A DNA stretch of 64,000 bases, from contig BCLD01000006.1 of assembly GCA_001600875.1 (NCBI GenBank), positions 580,300 to 644,299 on the forward strand, in the 5' to 3' direction. The notes beneath the pieces are model-generated. The model was not told where the DNA came from. It worked only from the letters and a program-made list of their open reading frames with translations, and searched no databases. Position 1 is the stretch's first letter; every line of letters begins with the position of its first letter. The position numbers were made by a program, and so were the translations under genes. The stretch comes from Solicoccozyma terricola (taxonomy: Eukaryota; Basidiomycota; Tremellomycetes; Filobasidiales; Piskurozymaceae). Shown in pieces: positions 38,471 through 46,769 of the stretch.

Positions 38471-39697
38471 TTAGAATCGCTCTTGTCCTTTCCTCTTCCT
38501 GTAGAATCGCTTGCCGCTCTCTCTTCTCCTCCGCTCTCTCTTCTCCTCCGCTCTTGCGAATTCATTCTCCTCCCTTTCCGCCTCATTTTCTTCCCACTCC
38601 GAGTTCAAATGTACTCGGAATCGCGCTTGAAACTTTGTCATCCAATCTTCGTTCTCCTCTGAAATGAAAGGCAAGCGTGTCTTCTCTTCAAATCCGAAAG
38701 AAAGAAATGAGATAATCCACTCCCTAAGTGTCGCACATCTCACCACCCTGCTCATTCTTCTCTTTCCTAGAATGTCACGCCCTACACACCAAACGTAACA
38801 CTCATACTCCCTCAAATCCTCCGAAAACGAGTCCGGGTAACGGTTCTTTGTCTCCTCCATTATTTTAATCTTCATTTCCGAAACAATTATACTGCTTGGG
38901 TGGATTCTTTTCGGCCATTCCGAACGCACATCAGAGCTGCGTCCCTCTCCTTGGTTCTTAGAGAAACTTCTGCTCTTTGCACTGGTTCTCCCGGTGGTGT
39001 GTGTGCGGCCGGAGTAGGTCTCCGTCCTCCTACTACTTGGCTTCTGCGTTCCCATGGATTGACGTCCTGTCGTTGCGGTCGCTGCCTTATTCTCATCGTC
39101 ACGTCTCTCCGTTTCTTCACGATTCTTCCTCTCCTGTATCAGTTCCTTCTCAAACATCGCTTCATAGTCGAAGAACCATAAAAGATGCCCTTGATGAAGC
39201 AATGTCAGAGCTTTATCACAGAGTTCTGTGTCTGAGAGGTTGCGTTTAAAGAATGCTTCGATGGTTGCCTTTGGGTCTTCTGAACTTTCCTCGACTTTGC
39301 CGGGGAAATGTGAATGTAGATCTGCGAGATATCTTCCGTGCACAGCTAGACGATCGCGTGCATGTTGTCTCGGCTGTCGGTCATTCGTGTTTGTTTCTTG
39401 TTGGGGTGATTTGGAAGCCGGATTTGATCCACGTCCATTCCTCGTTGATTCAAACGATTCGTGCGATTGATACGATCCATAAGTCTGCCTGTCAGTGACA
39501 GGATCGTACGACACATTGCCTCGTTCGTAGGATCTATGACTGTCGTTGGATTGCTCAACGTATGTGAAGGTCGGTCTGGTGTAAGGATCGTGCGACACAT
39601 GGCCTCGTTCGTAGGATCTACGACTGTCGTTAGATTGCTCAACGTATGTGAAGGTCGGTCTGGTGTACACTGAGGGGGCCACGTATCTGAAAGACAT
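38471..39697 (-). CDS. Lineage-specific hypothetical protein with internal direct repeat
   Basis: Single exon of 408 residues. The start at 39697 (MSFRYVAPSVY) is preferred to the upstream in-frame ATG at 39862, because 39780-39862 belongs to a repeat also found at 42.4 kb without this gene. Residues 12-60 hold two near-identical 28-residue copies beginning YTRPTFTYVEQSNDS and ending VSHDP or VSYDP. The middle is Ser/Thr/Arg-rich. A better-ordered part follows: LSDTELCDKALTLLHQGHLL, SEMKIKIMEETKNRYPDSF, then YECYVWCVGRDILGKRRMSR and ATLREWIISFLSFG. The C-terminus is a highly charged E/R helix. No signal peptide, TM or known domain is seen. Its flanks are duplicated, so it may have spread with a mobile or duplicated segment. 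A cytosolic or nuclear product of unknown role is all that can be said. Confidence 0.6.
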   Translation of the reverse strand: MSFRYVAPSVYTRPTFTYVEQSNDSRRSYERGHVSHDPYTRPTFTYVEQSNDSHRSYERGNVSYDPVTDRQTYGSYQSHESFESTRNGRGSNPASKSPQQETNTNDRQPRQHARDRLAVHGRYLADLHSHFPGKVEESSEDPKATIEAFFKRNLSDTELCDKALTLLHQGHLLWFFDYEAMFEKELIQERKNREETERRDDENKAATATTGRQSMGTQKPSSRRTETYSGRTHTTGRTSAKSRSFSKNQGEGRSSDVRSEWPKRIHPSSIIVSEMKIKIMEETKNRYPDSFSEDLREYECYVWCVGRDILGKRRMSRVVRCATLREWIISFLSFGFEEKTRLPFISEENEDWMTKFQARFRVHLNSEWEENEAEREENEFARAEEKRERRRRESGKRFYRKRKGQERF

Positions 39698-39779
39698 GTT
39701 GTATGCTTGCCTAAAGGTGTGGGGAAAAACCTTGCAACAGCTCCTCCCTACCCTTCCGCTTCCCTCTCCCTCTATGTAG

Positions 39780-40110
39780 ATACCCTGGGATACTGAGAAG
39801 CGCTTATCAACCCTCCATTGAGGAATCGACAATAATGGAGGCTTAAACGTCATGTCTTCCACGTCCTTGCGCCTTGCTGCTTGTGAAACTTGTAGTTATC
39901 CCTCGTCAGGGGTCTCATATAGGAAAGGAAAGGAACGCAAGCGGGGGTTGGATCCTGGCGTTTCGCTACCCTAAGAGACATCCACATACGACAAGCAGGG
40001 GTATATGAAAGGAAAGGGGAAGTATCAAGGGGCCTTAGATCCTGCAATCTCTGCGGCCCGGAAAAGACAGCCAAATGGCGAAGCAGGGGTTTTGATAAAG
40101 GAAATAATTT
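39780..40110. repeat. Dispersed duplication, 5'-flank segment (copy A) with ~90-bp tandem units
   Basis: This stretch upstream of the hypothetical gene aligns with 42450-42790 (shared: ATTGAGGAATCGAC-like, CTTCCACGTCCTT-like, GGGGTCTCATA, TTGGATCCT, AGCAGGGGT). From about 39920 it consists of two to three degenerate ~90-bp units. Each runs from a GAAAGGAAAGG motif, through GGATCCT, to GCAGGGGT. Confidence 0.75.
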
Positions 40111-41017
40111 GGACCGCAAGTTGGGCTTTTAGGGCCCTACAGAACCCACAGGATCTAGTGGCTAATGTAATAATAACTACGCATGTTACATGTCATCAGC
40201 GAACATGTGTAGGAACCAGACATATGCTTGACAATGTGCGCATTATCATTATTTGCACTGGAAAGAACGACATTTCGCATTAGTAATAGTGGCGAATCAG
40301 AAGTCAATCAGATCACTAGGAAGGAGCGGATCCTGAGTTTCCTCTGGATTCTCCCATGGGTGTTTTCTCGCAGAATGACAACTTGTGTCAGATACTGGTT
40401 GGTCTTTAAGTTTGGGAACCCTTCATGCTCTACGTTACGGTTGGTGAGAAGGCGGCCGAGATGATTTCTGCTTCTCTTTTGGCTCCAGACGATGCCTTGT
40501 TCAACTACCTTGGTGTTTCTAGTCGGATGCAGAAGAGTAGAAATGTTCAGTTGGGGGGGGGGGGGGGATAGCTGTTTCCGTGATGCTGGTAGTGTAAAGT
40601 TGGAAACAAATGTACACCAGAATAGTATACTTCTGAGAAGCTTCGTCTATCGCTGGGTGAGAAGAAGTTAAAAAGGAAGAGCCATTATTATAGATGAATT
40701 GAGAGATACTACACAAAGTTTGACTATCGCTAAAGAACCTTGAGTGGAGTGAGAGGAAAGCCGCCATGGAGCTGATGGAAGTTGATTTAACGTGATATGA
40801 CCACATCATTCAATGCGGTGATTTGCCAATTGACTGTTCAGTCTGTAACCGGGCCGTAAGTCGTCTCCACACAACCAACGTGTTGAATACGTGAATCGAG
40901 GGTTATCCCAACGCTCCCCTCGGCTGTTGCTCTCAGCGCCACCGCCGCCCTCCGTGCCCCCGTTTCCAGTCTCTTCACTCTTGTTCTGGCTCAGCTTTCT
41001 CAGCGCGCAACGGTCTT
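40111..41017. other. Non-coding stretch in accessory island
   Basis: About 900 bp with no supportable gene. The beginning may continue the degenerate 90-bp repeat array (GGACCGCAAGTTGGGC at about 40112). A G run lies at 40554-40568. The region 40800-41017 is the 3' side of the broken gene on the minus strand and has one short open frame without features. Confidence 0.4.
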
Positions 41018-41660
41018 TCAACTACGCCCATGTCCTGCCGACCAAGCAGGTTCAATCTCTCGATTACTTTCTGCCTTTTGTCTTCCACGTTTTTCCCTTC
41101 GTCTCCCCGCATTGCCCCAGATGCGCTGCAGTTCTCTGAACCTTGCGAGCTTGTGTTCATCCTCCTCATCCAAACACAACCCCAACGTATCCACTTCTCT
41201 GGCAGACGACTCTCTATACCCCTGGTGGATACTTCTGAAAGACTCTGGGAAGTCTAATCTTGTTTCTGCCCGGGTGTAATTGCTTCTCGCTTGACTCTGG
41301 TACCCGGATCGAGATGGGGGGTTTGGGGGGATTGAATAATTTGTGACTGTGTGCCTTCCTTGTTGTCTATAATGGCGACCGCCCTCTCGGTGGTGGAAGG
41401 CGCTGGAGGGTACCTGTTCACCGTGTAGGAAATTTTGTTCGTCGCGGGTTCCGATGGAATAGCACCTACCGGGGCGGGCGTTAAGTGCCTTGCTGCACGG
41501 ACGGGCTTATTGTGGGATAGCTTTCTTGATCAAGATCGGGACTGGGATGTCTCAGAGTGGGAGGCGTCTCAGGATTGTCTTGCTGGGTAGAACTAACCGC
41601 GTTGGTCCAATTCCTTACCGAGTCACGGGTAGTAGAAGCTACATGCAGTTGCCAAGACAT
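41018..41660 (-). pseudogene. Broken lineage-specific gene (frameshifted hypothetical protein)
   Basis: On the minus strand an ATG at 41660 opens a 59-codon frame (MSWQLHVASTTRDSVRNW...) that stops at 41481. An overlapping second frame with no ATG is open from 41506 to the stop at 41018 (162 codons). The second frame is non-repetitive and protein-like: RDEQNFLHGEQVPSSAFHH, then SRSGYQSQARSNYTRAETRL and DEEDEHKLARFRELQRIWG, ending in a basic helix. I found no donor/acceptor pair that joins the frames in phase, so one indel is the simplest explanation; a sequencing error or an unseen intron would give the same picture. The gene style (Arg/His/Tyr-rich, single exon, minus strand) resembles both hypothetical neighbours. 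The function is unknown. Confidence 0.4.
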
Positions 41661-41948
41661 CCTGAAAACTGTTTGCTTGAAAGATTGGTCGACGAGGGAT
41701 ATTCATCCAGCCCTTACCACCCACTTTATACCACATTTAGGGCCTACAGCTCAAGCTGGTACTAGATAAAAATCCACATAAAGGAAGACTTTCCGCAACC
41801 CAAAGGAACTGGCGTACTATCTGATTTGAAAAAAGGTGGCACTAAGAAAGGATGTAAGCGTAGTGAAAGGAAATATCGAAACCTCAAACCCTCCAATTTT
41901 GACTCTGAAACGTCATCTCCACCCTACATTTACGCTTTACCAGATATT

Positions 41949-42139
41949 TGACGGCGTAAGAGCACATGTATTACTACGTTTCAAGGTCATACTCCGATGC
42001 TTCCCAACTTCTCAACTTCTCAACTTCTCAGCACCTCTTACATGGGGAGGTGGAGGTGGGTACCTTTAACAGCACCCGACACATTGCGTGCCCTTATCGT
42101 CAATGAATGGAAGGAGATTACCCGATGATTGTGTGACGC
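41949..42139. repeat. ~190-bp direct repeat, left copy
   Basis: This aligns with 43931-44129 over its whole length, from GGCGTAAGA(G)CACATGT to CCGATGATTGTG. Shared blocks are TTTCAAGGTCATACTCCGATG, CAGCACCTCTTAC, CCTTTAACAGCACCCGACAC and ATTGCGTGCCCTTATCGTC. Inside is an 8-bp tandem TCAACTTC: three units here and five in the right copy. Confidence 0.85.
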
Positions 42140-42170
42140 GCCCTGATAGGGCAATGAATAGAAGGAATAG

Positions 42171-42365
42171 CATGCTCTCTCTCTTGCATCTTCATAAAGT
42201 GAAAAGAGAGACTGCTCAGGTCAGGATACACATAAATTCCCATGTCATCACTAGTATATAATTGTCTTGGATTATTTCGTTTTTGCTTTCTAATTAACAA
42301 CCACATATCTGCAGCTGATGCATTCCCAAAACATGAAACCTAATGACATCCCCTAGTCTTGGTGA
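42171..42365. repeat. Dispersed duplication, 3'-flank segment (copy B)
   Basis: Counterpart of 38110-38345. In copy B it is followed within about 90 bp by the 5'-flank counterpart, so the coding region present in copy A is missing. Confidence 0.8.
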
Positions 42366-42449
42366 TCCCCTCTGCCCCATCTTATACTTATTCCCCCCCC
42401 CCCTCTTTTTCTCTCTCACATTACATCCCAGTTAGCCTCGATGTCTCCA

Positions 42450-42790
42450 CCTCCTTCCCTTCCATTGGTGAATCGACCACAATGGAGGGTAAAACGCCAT
42501 ATCTCCCACGTCCTTTCACCTTGATGCCTTTGAAACTCGTAGGTACCCCTCTCATAGGGGTCTCATAAAAGGAAAGGAAATGGACGAGGCAAAGTGGCGT
42601 TGGATCCTACCGTGATAAGACAACCATTTACAACAGCAGGGGTTTGTGAAAGGAAAGGGTATGGACAGCAAGTGGACTTGGATCCTACAATTTTCGTAAC
42701 CCTGACAAGGCAGCCATATAGCGAACCGGTGGGCTGACAAGAAAGAATGCATGGACAGCAAGTGGGGGCTTTGCCTTTGCAGTTTCGAGC
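42450..42790. repeat. Dispersed duplication, 5'-flank segment (copy B) with ~90-bp tandem units
   Basis: Counterpart of 39780-40110. It holds about three degenerate ~90-bp units beginning near 42566, 42650 and 42738, each with AAAGGAAAGG or AAGAAAGAA, ATGGACAGCAAGTGG and (in two) TTGGATCCTAC. Confidence 0.75.
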
Positions 42791-42890
42791 CCTTCACAGA
42801 TAACCGAGTAGTACAGGATGTAGCTCCTGATGTTATCACTACCATCCACATCATTTTGATTTAAGAGCACACAGTTATCTACCCCAACTC

Positions 42891-43661
42891 TCAACTACTC
42901 CAGCCCCAAAGAGTCTTCAGGGATTCATTAACCCTCGTATGAGCTTGATTCGAAAAGAACTTTGCATCTTCCCGTTCACTTCTCATACGTTCCCTGTCCC
43001 TCGGGTCTCTAATCTCCGCCTCGCGTCTTGGTCCTTTGTGTGTTTTTCCCTTGCGTGCTGCCCGATACTCGGCTGAGACTTCCACCAAAGCATCCTCGGC
43101 ACCATGCCCCAATTTCATGGCTCTATATATATCTTCAAGTAACTGTTCTGGTCCTTTTGATGGCGGATCGATTTGATGCTCACGGTACGCCTCCAAAGTT
43201 GGAGCGCTACGAGTAGAGGTTCTACTCGAGCGCCTTTTCGTGCTTGCCGCATTTGAAGGTTGCCTTGAGTTACACGACGATGGGCCTTCAGCAACATCGT
43301 CCTCCGGCCATGAGAGCTCGTAGCGGGTTCGGGGTCGGCATTCATAGCACGAGCAAGCACGGCGGTTGCGGCCATTGCATGTATGGCAACCGCACGTAGG
43401 ACCATGACCAGGGGCCGGCGTCCGCCCTGACACATGAAAAAGCGGATATAGATCTCCACTGAGGTTGTCGACGTATTGAGGCCTTCCATCATCCCTTGGG
43501 TAGGTTTCCGAAAATCTGTCCCGGTTGCTACTTTCTGCGGATGTTCGTGTATCGTCGTTTGTGCTTTGGGTTGTGCTACGAAGCGTTATCGTAGGTGGAT
43601 CGAAGTTCGAGCGGCGTTCCCTACTACGTAGTATGCGCTCAGTAGGACTTCTCTCAGACAT
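42891..43661 (-). CDS. Hypothetical protein with paired C-x-C-x2-C motifs
   Basis: Single exon of 256 residues, ATG at 43661 (MSERSPTERILRSRERRS). The first third is Ser/Thr/Arg-rich. Near residue 85 comes CGCHTCNGRNRRACSCYEC, two C-x-C-x2-C modules seven residues apart, which could bind zinc or another metal. The C-terminal half contains GPEQLLEDIYRAMKLGHGAE and a charged R/E helix, and ends NESLKTLWGWSS. There is no signal peptide or TM. No family is recognised. It lies inside the interval bounded by the ~190-bp direct repeats, with a duplicated flank segment between it and the left repeat. Codon use and exonless structure match the neighbouring island genes rather than the intron-rich housekeeping genes. 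A nuclear protein is a guess from the basic regions. Confidence 0.5.
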   Translation of the reverse strand: MSERSPTERILRSRERRSNFDPPTITLRSTTQSTNDDTRTSAESSNRDRFSETYPRDDGRPQYVDNLSGDLYPLFHVSGRTPAPGHGPTCGCHTCNGRNRRACSCYECRPRTRYELSWPEDDVAEGPSSCNSRQPSNAASTKRRSSRTSTRSAPTLEAYREHQIDPPSKGPEQLLEDIYRAMKLGHGAEDALVEVSAEYRAARKGKTHKGPRREAEIRDPRDRERMRSEREDAKFFSNQAHTRVNESLKTLWGWSS

Positions 43662-45015
43662 AATATGATTAGCGGAGGATGTGAAGATGATTATCCCTTC
43701 ACCAATGCCCCATGCCCCTTTTAACCTCTAGCGATTGAGACCGATACGACCAATATGACACAAAGGTAAGCTATCGCACTTTGAAANAACAACCCCNCCC
43801 CCCCCCCCCTCCCCCCCAAAAAAAAGGCGCGCACTCCTCACGCTACACGTCGTTGCCTTTGAACGGAGCTCGTCTCTTATACTCACATAGGAGTACGAGA
43901 AAGAAAGGGAATAGATAAGGTCACAAGTGAGGGCGTAAGAACACATGTGTTTGTAAGTTTCAAGGTCATACTCCGATGCTTCTCAACTTGTCAACTTGTC
44001 AACTTCTCAACTTCTCAACTTCTCAGCACCTCTTACGTGGGGGGGAGGTGGAGGTAGGAGCCTTTAACAGCACCCGACACATTGCGTGCCCTTATCGTCG
44101 ATGAATGGAAGGAGATTGTCCGATGATTGTGCATTGGGGATCCACTGCCTGCTCAGCGATGTGTGATGTACGATGTACGGATGATCCACCGAGTGCAATG
44201 CAGTGCTCGGGATTCGCCCCGATTCGCCACCACAGGTACGACATGGGCGGGGGTACGGCATGGGCGTGATGGACAACCCTCCGACGTGGAGCTCGCTCGG
44301 CCCCTCTCCCTCGTCGCCCCACGCGTGTGCCCCTCTTTTTGTCCTCTTTCCCCTTCACTGTTCCCCCCTTTCCCCTCCCCCTCCGGTGATTCAGCGGCGA
44401 TCGAACGCGTCGCAACTTAAGCTTGATGTGAATTAGCAGCCCTCCTCGGCAATTGTTCTACGTACAAAGGTCACCCGATTTTTGAATTCATATACAACCA
44501 ACCAACACCCGAGCAAAACCCCCCCCCCTCCTCATCGACATCATCGCGTCTCTCCTTACCAAGACATCCACTCCACACTCATCACCCAACCCCGTAAATC
44601 CCTTCTTATCACCCTCGTATCCATACACGGTACTCCGACACCGACAACCGCCCACCGCACACCGCCCAACACTCTTTCACGACACACCGCGTACAAGTTG
44701 ATCTTTTACCGCGATACCCTCCCCTCCTCACGATTCAACCACCCTCTTAACCACCCTCATTCATCGACCGCAAAACGCCGCTCCATCATCGAACCAGTAG
44801 TATAACCCTCGATTGATCTCCTCCTTTTTTTTTTTTTTTTTTTTAACAACATCTTGACTGGTTCAAGATTCATTAAAAAGCGCGAACCCACACACTCCTT
44901 TGTCGATTCAACGATAAACCCCTCAACCCACGAAACCCCCCTCCTCAAACCAGAACAAAGGTCCAAATAAAACACAAACACCAACACATCAACAAATAAA
45001 ACGTCATCATCAAAC
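43662..45015. other. Intergenic region, right edge of accessory island
   Basis: This region contains a low-quality poly-C tract with Ns (43787 and 43797-43813), the right ~190-bp direct repeat, and from about 44440 a C/A-rich, T-tracted 5' region of the AA11-like gene. A 23-base T run lies at about 44825-44844. I see no gene in it. Confidence 0.5.
43931..44129. repeat. ~190-bp direct repeat, right copy
   Basis: Same orientation as 41949-42139. It has five TCAACTTC/TCAACTTG units instead of three, and ends at the same CCGATGATTGTG block. Confidence 0.85.
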
Positions 45016-46234
45016 ATGTTTTCAAACACGCTCACTACCTCTATCGCTCTCGCCGCCCTCCTTACTCCTCTCGTCTCTGCCCATCTCCAACTCACCTCTC
45101 CGTATCCTCTTCACTCCAAGTCCAACCCAGCTACTCCAGAGGCTTTGAAAGATTACAGTATGACCACTCCATTAGCTACTGACGGATCGCAGTATCCATG
45201 CAAGGGTAGGTTCCAACGCTTTTCTTTTCATCCTGCTATTCACACCCCCGAACCAACTCACTTATTCTTGACCCATTTTTTCTTTTTCTTTTTCTATTCT
45301 TTCGTGTTCATATAGGATACATCAACAACCCATCTGGATCGCCTGCAATGGATTCCGTCAAATCAATCTCAGCTGGATCAACATTAGCATATTCTGTCGA
45401 AGGTACAGCCACCCACGGTGGTGGATCATGTCAAATTTCAATGTCTTACGATTTCGGAGTTAGTTGGAATGTCATTCATTCGATTATTGGAGGTTGTATG
45501 AATGAGGGTTTGGATCTAAGTGTTGAGATTCCGAGTGAGGCTCCGTCGGGAGAGGCTTTGTTTTCTTGGTCTTGGTTTAATCATCTGGGTAACAGAGAGG
45601 TTAGTTTGACAGTATTTCCCAACGTTTTAGTCCGTCGCATGATTCATTTCACTGATCCTGGCGTCCTTTTGCGTTTTTTTTTTTTTTTTTTTTTTTTGGT
45701 CTTTTGTTTTTCCCTTCTTCTCTCGTGCAGATGTACCAAAACTGCGCGGTAGTCACGATCACAAACGGTGGCTCCGGCTTGACTGGTCCAACTCCATTCG
45801 TTGCAAATGTCGGCGTGAACGAATGTCATACTATTGAGGGCATCGATGTCGTTTTCCCAAACCCTGGTTCTAGTGTTGCATACGGTGGAAGTTACGCTTC
45901 TAGCAAGTGAGTCGGTCGTGATTTGATTCTCCTCTTTTGTTGATTTTCAAAATCACTGACAAATCGCGATCATCTTGTGTGCAGACCCACCGCTGTCGCT
46001 GGATTCACCGGTACCAACTGCATTGGTCCAGGAGCTACATCGTCCACCCCCTCAAACACTACCGCCGCATCCACCGCAATCGCTGGACCCGCTACTTCCG
46101 CAGCTGTCGTCGCACATGCCGTTGTGGATGGTACGACTTCTACTTCAGTCGCTGGTACGACTGCCACCGCAACAGCCAAAACTCAATGCCAACGTCGTCG
46201 TCGTAGGTCTCACTCTCGAGACCTTTCATACTAA
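45016..46234 (+). CDS. Secreted lytic polysaccharide monooxygenase, AA11-like
   Basis: Four exons (45016-45205, 45316-45599, 45731-45906, 45985-46234) give 299 residues. A signal peptide (MFSNTLTTSIALAALLTPLVSA) would leave His23 as the mature N-terminus (HLQLTSPYPL), the first histidine-brace ligand. The second candidate ligand is in ATHGGGSCQISMSYD. AA11-type hallmarks continue: QYPCKGY, WNVIHSIIGGC, ALFSWSWFNHLGNREMYQNC. Known AA11 enzymes oxidise chitin using copper and H2O2 or O2. The catalytic domain is followed by a Ser/Thr/Ala-rich region (probably O-glycosylated) and a short basic tail with five Arg, not a clear GPI signal. The substrate (chitin or another wall glycan) is inference. 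Each intron is short and the third carries a long T tract. The exact LPMO family should be treated as likely rather than proven. Confidence 0.75.
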
Positions 46235-46769
46235 TCGCGCTGGCGGAAGCGACCCCAACGATCAAAGTTATGGTTTCTCCGATGATCATACCGCATGGAC
46301 TCCGTCTTGATGACTGGATCTGAATTGTTTTGGACGTCCCTTCCTGAGCAGGTCTCTTGGAGGGGGCATTTGTTTCGTTTTTCTTTCCGAGTTACTCTAT
46401 CGTACACTTTCATTTTATCGTACACTTTCATTTGTCATTCGTTAGTCTTGCGTCCTCACCTTATGTGGGAAGTTGGCGCATCTCGTCCTTTTTCCCTTTT
46501 GACCCTGTATGGTGGATGGAATATATAGCAGTAACGATTGAAAGTCCCCCTTTCCCGAAAGCCTTTTTGCAAAGCACCCCTCGTCCATGATCCATGCTGT
46601 TTACTCTTCTTCCCTGCATCGTTGGTGGCAAATTTCGCATTGTCACGTGAAATCACCCTGCCGAACCAAGATTTCTAAATCGAAGTGGATATCCATGCAG
46701 CTTGCAACTTTCCAAGTAAGGTTACACTGTAGCCCAACGAACTCCATCCTCAACCAGCTCATCACAACA
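46235..46769. other. Intergenic: AA11-like 3' region and NOP9 promoter
   Basis: 535 bp between tandem plus-strand genes. It holds an 18-bp-period duplication (46398-46433) in the likely 3' UTR. The sequence preceding NOP9 shows no clear core promoter motif. Confidence 0.5.
46398..46433. repeat. Two-copy direct repeat (TATCGTACACTTTCATT)
   Basis: Two identical 17-mers separated by one T occur 160 bp after the AA11-like stop codon. Confidence 0.85.

Larger units (their letters stand above)
41661..42890. other. Repeat-rich intergenic region
   Basis: 1.2 kb without a supportable gene. It contains the first ~190-bp direct repeat (41949-42139) and copy B of the flank duplication (42171-42790). 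Confidence 0.5.

Noticed and set aside
39698..39862. N-terminal extension of the 38.5 kb hypothetical gene to an ATG at 39862
   Set aside because: The extension lies partly in the repeat shared with 42.45 kb, where no such gene exists; MSFRYVAPSVY at 39697 is a cleaner start.
44482..44805. 107-codon plus-strand frame (MNSYTTNQHPSKTPPPPHRHH...)
   Set aside because: C/A-rich 5' leader of the AA11-like gene; composition, not coding constraint, keeps it open.
37157..45015. Search for reverse transcriptase, integrase or transposase and for tRNA genes in the accessory island
   Set aside because: No catalytic motifs and no tRNA A/B-box pair were found by eye; the island has repeats but no autonomous mobile-element gene in this window.
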